Source: JAXMHB01 sp046346965
Lineage (GTDB): Bacteria > Pseudomonadota > Gammaproteobacteria > Xanthomonadales > SZUA-5
Length of the DNA: 64,000 nt
Assembly (NCBI GenBank): GCA_046346965.1
Contig: JAXMHB010000003.1
Span: forward strand, 345,421 to 409,420
Direction of reading: 5' to 3'
The translations under genes were made by a program, and so were the position numbers. Positions 36,295 through 43,857 of this stretch are shown here, piece after piece. Below the pieces are notes generated by a model. It was not told the origin of the DNA and ran no database searches. It saw only the letters and a list, made by a program, of their open reading frames with translations. Each line of letters begins with the position of its first letter. Positions within the stretch are counted from its first letter, which is position 1.

Positions 36295-36371
36295 GCGCAA
36301 AAGCGGGGGGCGGGTCGCTGGCGGGCGGGTGTGGTGCCATGATCCGGCCGTCGCGCCAGCCAGACTGACTC

Positions 36372-37499
36372 ATGCACAGCCAACGCCATTTGCTCACCAC
36401 CCGCGCGCCGGGATCTCACTGTGAACTGCTGAGCCTGCACTACGGTGCTGCCGGGGGACGCAAGGCGTATATCCAGGCGGCGCTGCATGCGGATGAGCCG
36501 CCCGGATTGCTGGTGAGCTGGTATCTGCGCCGGGCCCTGGAGGCGCTGGATGCCGCCGGTCAGATCGCCGGCGAGATCGTGCTGGTGCCGATGGCCAATC
36601 CGATCGGTCACGGTCAGCGGCTGCTCGGGCGCGCGCTTGGACGCTTCGAACTGGCGTCGGGCGAGAACTTCAATCGCTATTACCGCGATCTCAGCAAGGC
36701 GGCCTGTGCTGAACTGCAGAAGCACTGGGACGGCAGCAGCGAGCCGGACGTTGCCGCCGCACGCGCGGCGCTGCGGCTGGCGGCCGCTGCACTGCCCGCC
36801 GACAGCGAGTTGCTGAGCCTGCGGCGCTGCCTGCTGCAATTGGCGATCGATGCCGATGTCGTGCTGGATCTGCATTGCGACAACGAAGCGGCGATGCACT
36901 TGTACACGGCAACGCCGGTATGGCCGCAGGTTGAGCCACTGGCTCGGTTGATCGGTGCCGAGGTCTCGCTGCTGGCCGAGAACTCGGGCGGCGAACCCTT
37001 CGATGAAGCGTGTTCGATGGTCTGGGCCGCCTTGAATCGACAGTGGGCGGCGATCACCGGCACACCGGGTGCGTGGCCGGATGCCTGCGTGGCGACGACG
37101 CTGGAGCTGCGCGGCGAATGCGATGTGCGCCACGATCTGGCCGAGCGCGATGCGGAAGCCATTCTGGCCTATCTGACCGAGCTCGGATTCCTGGCCCGCC
37201 CACGCGCCGACTTGCCACCGCTCAAGCGGGAACCACGGCCGCTGGAGGGTTCGATGCCGGTGCTGACGCCCGTCGGCGGCTTGCTGGTGCACGCGGACCG
37301 GCTCGGCCAGGAGCTGCGGCAGGGCGACTTGATCGCCGAAGTCATCGATCCCTTGACCGGCGCAGTCACCGCACTGACCAGTCCGGTCGATGGCCTGCTC
37401 TACGCCCGCGAGAGCGTGCGCATCGTGCATGCGGGCATGAGCATCGCCAAGGTGGCCGGCACTGCGGCGCTGCGCAGCGGGCCGCTGCTGTCCGCCTGA
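36372..37499 (+). CDS. Succinylglutamate desuccinylase/aspartoacylase family protein
   Basis: Zinc carboxypeptidase-fold amidohydrolase of 375 residues. The zinc ligands fit ALHADEPPG (His and Glu, about residues 38-41) and DLHCDNE (about 166), and the Asn-Arg block appears as GENFNRYYRD. The C-terminal 100 residues form a beta domain (TPVGGLLVHADRLGQELRQG). It belongs with AstE-like enzymes but may use another acyl amino acid. It begins a run of four genes spaced by four bases or overlapping by four, with an ArgR-type regulator and two succinyltransferase-like proteins, so a role in arginine or a related acylated amino acid is likely. Confidence 0.82.
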   Translation: MHSQRHLLTTRAPGSHCELLSLHYGAAGGRKAYIQAALHADEPPGLLVSWYLRRALEALDAAGQIAGEIVLVPMANPIGHGQRLLGRALGRFELASGENFNRYYRDLSKAACAELQKHWDGSSEPDVAAARAALRLAAAALPADSELLSLRRCLLQLAIDADVVLDLHCDNEAAMHLYTATPVWPQVEPLARLIGAEVSLLAENSGGEPFDEACSMVWAALNRQWAAITGTPGAWPDACVATTLELRGECDVRHDLAERDAEAILAYLTELGFLARPRADLPPLKREPRPLEGSMPVLTPVGGLLVHADRLGQELRQGDLIAEVIDPLTGAVTALTSPVDGLLYARESVRIVHAGMSIAKVAGTAALRSGPLLSA

Positions 37500-37503
37500 T
37501 CCG

Positions 37504-38523
37504 ATGCGCCAGCGCTACGGCTTCCTGCTGATCCCCGGCTACTCGCTGCTGAGTCTGGCGAGTGCGACCGAGGTGCTGCGGGTGGCCGATGAACTGGTGG
37601 CGGAACTGGCCATCGACGTACTGCTGCTGTCGCGCGACGGACGCCCGGTGCCTGCAGCCGGCGGCGAATCCATGAGCGTGTCCGGCGCACTGCACGCGGC
37701 GCTGCTGCCGGCGCTGAGCGGTCTGTTTGTCGTCTCCGAGCGTCTGCCGGGTGCCGGCGATGCGGCAGCGCTGGCAGAACTGGCTCAACATGGCCGCCAA
37801 CTCGATCGTCAGCGTGGCCTGCTCGGCGGCCTCGGCACCGGTGCGGCCTGGCTGGCCGAGGCCGGTCTGTTGAACGGCTATCGATGCACCGTGCCCGTGC
37901 TGCATACGGCGGAACTGGCGGCGCGCTGCCCGCAGGTGATTGTCTCGCAGCGGCTATACGAGCTGGATCGCAACCGCCTCAGCGGCGCTGGCGCCGGCGC
38001 GCTGGATCTGATGATCCATTGGCTGGGACTGCGCCACGGCGAGCGCCTGACGCGCCAACTGCTGGCGCATTTCGGCCTCGAGCGCCTGCGCGCCGCCGAC
38101 GACCACCAGGTGGCGCCGGACAGCGCGCGCCTGGGCGGCTCCGCCAAGCTGGCCGAAGCGGTGGCGCTGATGGAAGCCAATCTGAGCGAACCGCTGTCGA
38201 CCGAGGACATCGCGCAACTGGTCGGCGTGTCGCGGCGCCAGCTGGAACGGCTGTTCAAGCAGCATCTCGACACCTTGCCTTCACGCTGGTATCTGGAGCA
38301 GCGCCTGGAACGCGCCCGGCGTCTGCTGCAGCGCAGCTCGCAGTCGATCCTGCAGATCGGCTTGAGCTGCGGCTTCACCTCCGGCGCGCATTTCTCCAAC
38401 GCTTATCGCAACTGTTTCGGCCGCACCCCGCGCGATGAGCGCAGCGCCCGCGCCGCCGCCTGGCGCGAGGCCGGCCCTACTGCAACGGGCGGCGCTGCCG
38501 ACGCCCAAGAGGACCTTCGATGA
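37504..38523 (+). CDS. GlxA/ArgR-type AraC-family regulator
   Basis: Regulator of 339 residues. The N-terminal 200 residues have a DJ-1/PfpI-like fold (YGFLLIPGYSLLSLASATEV) in which the usual nucleophile is not conserved (GGLGTGAAWLAEAGLLNGYR). The C-terminus has two AraC helix-turn-helix motifs (TEDIAQLVGVSRRQLERLFK and SILQIGLSCGFTSGAHFSNA). This is the architecture of the pseudomonad ArgR that governs arginine uptake and the succinyltransferase pathway. It is four bases after the desuccinylase-like gene and overlaps the next by four. Confidence 0.87.
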   Translation: MRQRYGFLLIPGYSLLSLASATEVLRVADELVAELAIDVLLLSRDGRPVPAAGGESMSVSGALHAALLPALSGLFVVSERLPGAGDAAALAELAQHGRQLDRQRGLLGGLGTGAAWLAEAGLLNGYRCTVPVLHTAELAARCPQVIVSQRLYELDRNRLSGAGAGALDLMIHWLGLRHGERLTRQLLAHFGLERLRAADDHQVAPDSARLGGSAKLAEAVALMEANLSEPLSTEDIAQLVGVSRRQLERLFKQHLDTLPSRWYLEQRLERARRLLQRSSQSILQIGLSCGFTSGAHFSNAYRNCFGRTPRDERSARAAAWREAGPTATGGAADAQEDLR

Positions 38524-39590
38524 GCCCGATGTCTCCCGACTCTGCGCGCTTCCTGTTGCGACCATGTGCGGCCGACGATCTGCCGGCGCTGGAGCGCTTT
38601 GCCGCGGCCAGCCCGGTGGGCATCACCACCTTGCCTTACGACCGCGCCTTTCTGACCGATCGCCTGCAGCGCTCGCTGCATTCCTTCGCCACCGAGGACG
38701 CCAGCGGCGAAGAGATTTACCTCTTTGCGCTGGACGATCGCCAGACCGGCGGCGTTATCGGCATCAGCGGCATCGCCGCGCGCGCCGGCTTCTCGGATCG
38801 CTTCTACAGCTTCCGCAATGAGTTCGTCGTCCACAGCAGCAAGCCGCTCGGGGTCAGCAATCGCATCCACACGCTGCACCTGTGCCACGACCTGACCGAT
38901 GTCACGCTGCTGATCAGCTACCACATCGACCCCGCCTACCGGCACACGCTGGCGCCGCAGCTGCTGTCGCGGGCGCGGCTGTTGTTCATTGCCGAACATG
39001 CCGCACGTTTTGCGGATCGGGTGGCGGCCGAGAGCGCCGGCATGGCGGATGACAGCGGGCGCTGTCCGTTTTGGGATGCGGTCGGCCGGCGCTTTTTTGG
39101 CATGGACTACCCCACCGTCGAGCGCCTCACCGGCGGCCGCAGCAAGGCCTTCATTGCCGATCTGATGCCGCCCTCGCCGATTTACGTGCCGCTGTTGCCG
39201 GAGGAGGCGCAGTTCGCCATTGGCCAGCTGCATCCGATTGCCGAGCTGCCCTTCTCCATTCTGCTGGACGAGGATTTCGATGCCGATACCTATCTCGACA
39301 TCTTCGACGGCGGGCCGACCGTGCAGGAGCGGCTGGCGATGCTGAAGTCGGTCAGCCGCTCGCGCCTGCTGCGCGTGCGCGCCGCCGATGCTGCGGTACG
39401 CCGCGTGCCGCCGGCCTGGCAGCTGGTGATCAATCAATCGCGCATCGAATTTCGCGCCACCTTGGTACAGGCGCCGGTCAGCGCCGGCGCGCTGCGGCTG
39501 GATGCGGCCACGCGGGAGCTGCTGAAGCTCCCGGAGGGCGCGCGTGCGCGTGCCGCGGAGTTTGATTTGCCCGAAGGAGTGCAGGCATGA
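38520..39590 (+). CDS. Arginine N-succinyltransferase-like protein (AstA family)
   Basis: Protein of 356 residues, matching the full AstA length. The AstA pattern is clear: LRPCAADDLPALERFA, GITTLPYDRAFLTDRLQRSL, EEIYLFALDDRQTGGVIG, then FWDAVGRRFFGMDYPTVERL, KAFIADLMPPSPIYVPLLPE, and DIFDGGPTVQERL. AstA transfers succinyl from succinyl-CoA to the amine of arginine, first step of the AST pathway. Two-subunit enzymes are known in pseudomonads (AruF and AruG); this one would be the larger subunit. Overlaps both neighbours by four bases. Confidence 0.85.
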   Translation: MSPMSPDSARFLLRPCAADDLPALERFAAASPVGITTLPYDRAFLTDRLQRSLHSFATEDASGEEIYLFALDDRQTGGVIGISGIAARAGFSDRFYSFRNEFVVHSSKPLGVSNRIHTLHLCHDLTDVTLLISYHIDPAYRHTLAPQLLSRARLLFIAEHAARFADRVAAESAGMADDSGRCPFWDAVGRRFFGMDYPTVERLTGGRSKAFIADLMPPSPIYVPLLPEEAQFAIGQLHPIAELPFSILLDEDFDADTYLDIFDGGPTVQERLAMLKSVSRSRLLRVRAADAAVRRVPPAWQLVINQSRIEFRATLVQAPVSAGALRLDAATRELLKLPEGARARAAEFDLPEGVQA

Positions 39591-40369
39591 AGGGCTGGAC
39601 CTTGCGCGCCGCGCAGAGCGCCGATCTGCCGCTGCTCTCGGCTTTGCTGCCCAGCTGGGAGCTGGAGTCGGCCACCTTCGTCGATGGCGATCCCGACGAT
39701 GTGCTGCTGTTGGCCTTTGCGATCGACGGCGACGCCGTACCGCAAGGCTGTGTGCGCATCCGCCACCGCATCGGGCTGCGCCAGCCGCGCTATTGGTTCC
39801 ACGTCGGCTATCGCGTCCACGCCGCCCCCGACCTCGGCATGTTCAGGCGCGAGCGCACGCTGCTGCTCGGCAACGATCACACCGGCGCCACCGAGCTCAG
39901 TCTGATCGCAGTCGACCCATCCTTGCTCCGCGAGGAACAGGGGCGATTGCGGGTGCTGCTGGTGCGCTCGGCGCTGACGCTGATCCAACATGAGCAGGCA
40001 TCCGGCGTGGCGCGACCCGATGCGCTGCCGCGCATCATCGCGGCGCTCCCCGGCGTGCGCGCCGCCGATGGCAGCTCGCCCTTCTGGCAGGGGCTAGGCC
40101 GGCACTTCTATCCAGAAGACCCACAGCGCGCCTGGCAGCGCTACGGCGAGGACTGGCTCACCCACGTCGCCGCCCTGCTGCCGCGGCACCCGCTGGTGGT
40201 ATCCGTGCTGCAGTCCGATGCGCAGGCCGCCATCGGGCAGGTCGATCCGCGTGGTCAGGATCTGGCACAGGCGCTTTGCGAAGCCGGCTTCCACCCAGGC
40301 CAGCATGTGCACATCGAAGACGGCGGGCCGATTTATGAGCTGCCGGCCGGCCAGCCAGGCGTTGCGTAG
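39587..40369 (+). CDS. Short AstA-family protein, likely second subunit
   Basis: Protein of 260 residues with the same N- and C-terminal features as AstA (LRAAQSADLPLLSALLPSWE, FWQGLGRHFYPEDPQRAW, LPRHPLVVSVLQSDAQAAIG, then HVHIEDGGPIYELPA) but about 80-95 residues shorter than usual, mainly in the C-terminal region and around the middle. In two-subunit arginine/ornithine succinyltransferases the second gene follows directly, as here. The shortening could mean it is a non-catalytic partner. Start ATG overlaps the stop of the previous gene (ATGA). Confidence 0.72.
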   Translation: MKGWTLRAAQSADLPLLSALLPSWELESATFVDGDPDDVLLLAFAIDGDAVPQGCVRIRHRIGLRQPRYWFHVGYRVHAAPDLGMFRRERTLLLGNDHTGATELSLIAVDPSLLREEQGRLRVLLVRSALTLIQHEQASGVARPDALPRIIAALPGVRAADGSSPFWQGLGRHFYPEDPQRAWQRYGEDWLTHVAALLPRHPLVVSVLQSDAQAAIGQVDPRGQDLAQALCEAGFHPGQHVHIEDGGPIYELPAGQPGVA

Positions 40370-40462
40370 GAAAAGCCGCGGCCGCCGGCGCGATGTGGCA
40401 AACCGCCCATCCGCCGCCCCTTGCGCGCACGGAGCCGCGCTACTTCCTCTCCGCTAACCCGC

Positions 40463-40641
40463 CGAGTCCCGAGTCCCGAGTCCCGAGTCCCGAGTCCCGA
40501 GTCCCGAGTCCCGAGTCCCGAGTCCCGAGTCCCGAGTCCCGAGTCCCGAGTCCCGAGTCCCGAGTCCCGAGTCCCGAGTTCCGAGTTCCGAGTTCCGAGT
40601 TCCGAGTTCCGAGTTCCGAGTTCCGAGTTCCGAGTTCCGAG
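40463..40641. repeat. Seven-base tandem array, 26 units
   Basis: CGAG recurs every seven bases without a single slip from 40463 to 40641: 16 units of CGAGTCC, then 9 of CGAGTTC, then a final CGAG. The array ends four bases from the ilvN stop codon on the opposite strand. It can be translated into period-seven peptides in several frames, but nothing supports these as genes. The rest of the gap 40370-40462 holds nothing I recognise. Confidence 0.95.
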
Positions 40642-40644
40642 ATC

Positions 40645-41187
40645 TTAAGTCGCGTCAGCCCCGCGACCAATCGCCACCACGCCGGTGCGCGAGAGTTCCA
40701 CCAGGCCGTTCGGAATCATCATCTCGACGAAAGCGTCGATCTTCACCGGCGTGCCGGTGAGCTCGAACACAAAGCTCTGCGGAGAGATGTCGATCACGCG
40801 GGCGCGGAAAACTTCGGCCAGGCGCAGCGCCTCGGCGCGCTGCTCGCCGCTGCTGGCGATCTTGATCAACGCCATCTCGCGCTCCAGTCCCGGCTTGTCC
40901 ACGGCCAGATCGACCACGCGATGCACCGGCACCAGCCGCCCCAGCTGCGCCTTGATCTGATCGATCACGTCCTGCGTGCCGGAGGTGACGATGGTGATCC
41001 GCGAGGTGTGCTTGGTGTGGTCGGTCTCGGCCACCGTCAGCGACTCGATGTTGTAGCCACGGCCGGCGAACAAGCCCACCACCCGCGCCAGCGCACCCAC
41101 CTCGTTGTCGACCGTGATCGACAGCGTGGTCTTCACCGGACGTGGCTTGGAATCGACCAGAAAATAGGCGGAAGCGGGTTGGGACAT
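40645..41187 (-). CDS. ilvN: Acetolactate synthase small (regulatory) subunit
   Basis: Regulatory subunit of 180 residues. The N-terminal ACT domain is typical: KTTLSITVDNEVGALARVVG, LFAGRGYNIESLTVAETDH and ITIVTSGTQDVIDQIKAQL, with the valine-binding region intact. The C-terminal domain has EMALIKIASSGEQRAEALRL and ELTGTPVKIDAFVEMM. It raises activity of IlvB and gives feedback inhibition by valine. It is 193 bases downstream of ilvB with low-complexity repeats in the gap. The stop is bordered by a heptamer array. Confidence 0.95.
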   Translation of the reverse strand: MSQPASAYFLVDSKPRPVKTTLSITVDNEVGALARVVGLFAGRGYNIESLTVAETDHTKHTSRITIVTSGTQDVIDQIKAQLGRLVPVHRVVDLAVDKPGLEREMALIKIASSGEQRAEALRLAEVFRARVIDISPQSFVFELTGTPVKIDAFVEMMIPNGLVELSRTGVVAIGRGADAT

Positions 41188-41246
41188 GGCGGTGGACTCG
41201 GCGGTTTGTGATGGTTTGTCGATCTAATCGGGGATGTCGCGAGACC

Positions 41247-41356
41247 AGTGAAAAGTGAAAAGGTGAAAAGTAAATCAGATCGGGCGGGCTGCGCCTCCAA
41301 CTCCCAGCGCTTCACCCTTCACTCTTAACTTTTAACTTTTAGCCCTTCACTCGTAA
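41247..41356. repeat. AT-rich low-complexity repeats between ilvB and ilvN
   Basis: AGTGAAAAGTGAAAAGGTG at 41247 and a near-inverse series of CTTCAC and TTTTAACT units at 41310-41356 both have a period close to seven. In the ilvB-ilvN transcript they could pair to form a long imperfect hairpin around the GC-rich centre. The stretch is within a likely operon, so it may affect the ratio of the two subunits. Confidence 0.6.
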
Positions 41357-41380
41357 CGCTCCAGCGTTCAAGGCCTTCCG

Positions 41381-43138
41381 CTACACCAACATCTTCCCCG
41401 CCTCGGACACACCCGCGCCGTCGACGGCGTCGGGCAGGATCATTTCGTCGTGGGCGGCGCCGGAGGGGATCATCGGGTAGCAGTTTTCGAGCTTCTCGAC
41501 GACGCAGTCGAAGATTACCGGGCCGTCGTGGTCGATCATTTCCTGGATGCGCGCGTCGAGTTCGTCCGGCGTCTTGGCGCGGATGCCCTTGGCGCCGTAG
41601 GCCTCGGCCAGCTTGACGAAATCGGGCAGCGCCTCGGAGTAGGAATGGGCGTAGCGGCCGCCGTGCAGCAGTTGCTGCCACTGGCGCACCATGCCCATGT
41701 ATTCGTTGTTCAGGATGAAGATCTTGATCGGCAGCCGGTACTGCACGGCGGTCGAGATCTCCTGCATGGTCATCTGCACGCTGGCCTCGCCGGCGATGTC
41801 GATCACCAGCGCCTCAGGATGCGCGGTCTGCACGCCGACGGCGGCCGGAATGCCGTAACCCATGGTGCCGAGACCGCCGCTGGTCATCCAACGATTGGGC
41901 TCGTCGAAATGGTAGTGCTGCGCGGCCCACATCTGATGCTGGCCGACTTCGGTGGTGATGTAGGTTTTGCGGCCGCGCGTCAGTTGGTACAGACGCTCCA
42001 CCGCGTACTGCGGCTTGATCGCCTCGCCGGTCTGTCGGTACGCCAGCGAGCGGCGCGCGCGCCAGCCGTCGATTTGCGTCCACCACGAGGCCAGCGCGGC
42101 GGCATCCGCGGCGTAGGCCTTGGCCTTCCACAGCGCCAGCATCTCCGCCAACACCTCGGCGCAGTCGCCGATGATCGGAATGTCGACGCGCACATTCTTG
42201 TTGATCGACGACGGGTCGATGTCGACATGAATCTTCTTCGAGCCGGGCGAGAAGGCGTCCAGCCGGCCGGTGACGCGATCATCGAAGCGCGCGCCGATGT
42301 TGATCATCACGTCGCAGCGGTTCATCGTCAGATTGGCCTCGTAGGTGCCGTGCATGCCAAGCATGCCCAGCCACTGCGACCCACTGGCCGGATAGGCGCC
42401 GAGGCCCATCAGCGTCGAGGTGATCGGGAAGCCGGTCAGCTGCACCAGTTCGCGCAGCAACTCGGAGGCGCGCGGGCCGGCGTTGATCACGCCACCGCCG
42501 GTGTAGAAGACCGGCCGGCGCGCGCTCGCCATCAGCGCCACCGCCTGCTCAATGCGCGCCGGATCGCCCTTGGTGCGCGGGCGATAAGTGCGGTGGACGA
42601 TATTGCTCGGGCCGCTGTAGTCGCCGCGGCGGAACTGCACATCCTTGGGAATGTCGACCACCACCGGGCCAGGACGGCCGCTGGTGGCGATGTGAAAGGC
42701 GTCGTGCAGCACGCGCGCCAGATCACCGACGTCCTTCACCAGAAAGTTGTGCTTGGTGCAGGCGCGGGTGATGCCCACTGTGTCGCACTCCTGGAAGGCA
42801 TCCGAGCCAATCAGATGCGTAGGCACCTGGCCGGTGATGCACACCAGCGGGATCGAATCCATCATCGCGTCGGCGAGGCCGGTCACCGCATTGGTGGCGC
42901 CGGGGCCGCTGGTGACCAGCAGCACGCCGGCCTTGCCGGTGGAACGCGCATAGCCTTCGGCCGCGTGCGCGGCGCCTTGCTCGTGCCGGACCAGAATGTG
43001 TTCGACGATGTCCTGCTTGAACAGAGCGTCGTAGATCGGCAGTACCGCGCCGCCCGGGTATCCGAAAATGTGGCGTACGCCCTGATCCTGCAGCGCCTTG
43101 ACCACGATCTCCGCACCCGTCATCACGCTCTCACTCAT
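41381..43138 (-). CDS. ilvB: Acetolactate synthase large (catalytic) subunit
   Basis: Thiamine-diphosphate enzyme of 585 residues, first common step of valine, leucine and isoleucine synthesis. Landmarks: catalytic Glu in LVRHEQGAAHAAEGYARSTG, SGPGATNAVTGLADAMMDS, FAD-region GRPGPVVVDIPKDVQ, IGARFDDRVTGR, and QVQ-equivalent EVGQHQMWAAQHY. The ThDP/Mg motif is IAGEASVQMTM with NN after 26 residues, so Glu replaces the usual Asp of GDG; I recall the same in alphaproteobacterial IlvI. The start at 43138 has AAGGGG upstream. The gap to ilvN is 193 bases. Confidence 0.95.
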   Translation of the reverse strand: MSESVMTGAEIVVKALQDQGVRHIFGYPGGAVLPIYDALFKQDIVEHILVRHEQGAAHAAEGYARSTGKAGVLLVTSGPGATNAVTGLADAMMDSIPLVCITGQVPTHLIGSDAFQECDTVGITRACTKHNFLVKDVGDLARVLHDAFHIATSGRPGPVVVDIPKDVQFRRGDYSGPSNIVHRTYRPRTKGDPARIEQAVALMASARRPVFYTGGGVINAGPRASELLRELVQLTGFPITSTLMGLGAYPASGSQWLGMLGMHGTYEANLTMNRCDVMINIGARFDDRVTGRLDAFSPGSKKIHVDIDPSSINKNVRVDIPIIGDCAEVLAEMLALWKAKAYAADAAALASWWTQIDGWRARRSLAYRQTGEAIKPQYAVERLYQLTRGRKTYITTEVGQHQMWAAQHYHFDEPNRWMTSGGLGTMGYGIPAAVGVQTAHPEALVIDIAGEASVQMTMQEISTAVQYRLPIKIFILNNEYMGMVRQWQQLLHGGRYAHSYSEALPDFVKLAEAYGAKGIRAKTPDELDARIQEMIDHDGPVIFDCVVEKLENCYPMIPSGAAHDEMILPDAVDGAGVSEAGKMLV

Positions 43139-43396
43139 CACTCGCCCCTTCAGCGCCCAGCCTGGATGGATGTCAGCGTGCCACGTCGATTTCGCGCCGA
43201 TCTTGCGCTGCCGCAAGCGGGCGGGCGACGGGGCCCGCAGCTACGAAGGAGCGTGGGATCGACCCGACAAGGCAATCCTGAACCGTTCCTGTGCGCCGAG
43301 AGTACAAGGAAATGCTGCGAGTGCACACTCGCCTTTGGGATTGCGCGGGCGCAGCGAATCGGCGCCGGGTGCGTGCTACTGGGAGGCCCGTAGCAA
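43139..43396 (-). other. Leader region of ilvB, no gene seen
   Basis: No open frame with a ribosome site and no run of Leu/Ile/Val codons that would mark a leader-peptide attenuator. A seven-base stem GCGAGTG/CACTCGC with a two-base loop is at 43317-43332. The promoter of ilvB should be here but I cannot assign it with certainty. Confidence 0.4.
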
Positions 43397-43760
43397 ACAT
43401 GGGTGTCTGGGCAAAAGCGGGGCGGGGGGCAGGGGGCGTGGGCCCAGCCTTGGGGTGCCTGCGTTGCGCTGTCGCCAGTTTGCAGAGCGAGCAAGCACGC
43501 CAAAGGCGAGACCGGGACTCTTTCCGGACATGGGTGGGGTTCAGGGGGCGTGGGACCAGCCATGCGGTGCCTGCGTTGCGCTGTCGCCAGTTTGCAGAGC
43601 GAGCAAGCACGCCAAAGGCGAGACCGGGACTCTTTCCGGACATGGGTGGGGTTCAGGGGGCGTGGGACCAGCCTTGCGGTGCCTGCGTTGCGCGGTCGCC
43701 AGTTTGCAGAGCGAGTAAGCACGCCCAAGGCGGGACCAGGACGCTTGCCGAACATGGGTG
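43397..43760. repeat. Intergenic repeat family A, locus 2 (tandem 112-base array)
   Basis: ACATGGGTG begins units at 43397, 43528, 43640 and 43752. The second and third units are each 112 bases and nearly identical; the first is 131 bases and more diverged; the last is truncated. Each unit carries a GGGGGCGTGGGACCAGCC block, then TTGCGCTGTCGCCAGTTTGC, then GAGCGAGCAAGCACGCC. The sequence to 43857 beyond it holds no gene. Confidence 0.9.
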
Positions 43761-43857
43761 CGGGGCAGCAAGCGCGGGAGACCCGCACTGCGGCGCTTGG
43801 TTGGCACTGTCGCGTCGCGGGTCGCTGCCTGGCGTTGCTTGATGAGTCGGCGCGCGC

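Noticed and set aside
40463..40641. Possible CRISPR array
   Set aside because: Period is seven bases with no spacers; it is a microsatellite.
40393..41211. Plus-strand open frame with repeated PESRVPS peptide
   Set aside because: The repeat peptide comes only from the heptamer array and the rest is antisense to ilvN.
43317..43332. GCGAGTG-CA-CACTCGC hairpin as ilvB attenuator
   Set aside because: No U-tract after it and no leader peptide with branched-chain codons.
41450..43393. 647-codon plus-strand open frame
   Set aside because: Lies fully antisense to ilvB, low-complexity His/Arg-rich translation; typical shadow frame in GC-rich DNA.
43150..43788. Overlapping open frames with repeated peptides (SANWR, ACSLCKLATAQRR)
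   Set aside because: They are translations of the 112-base tandem units in several frames on both strands; none has a ribosome site.
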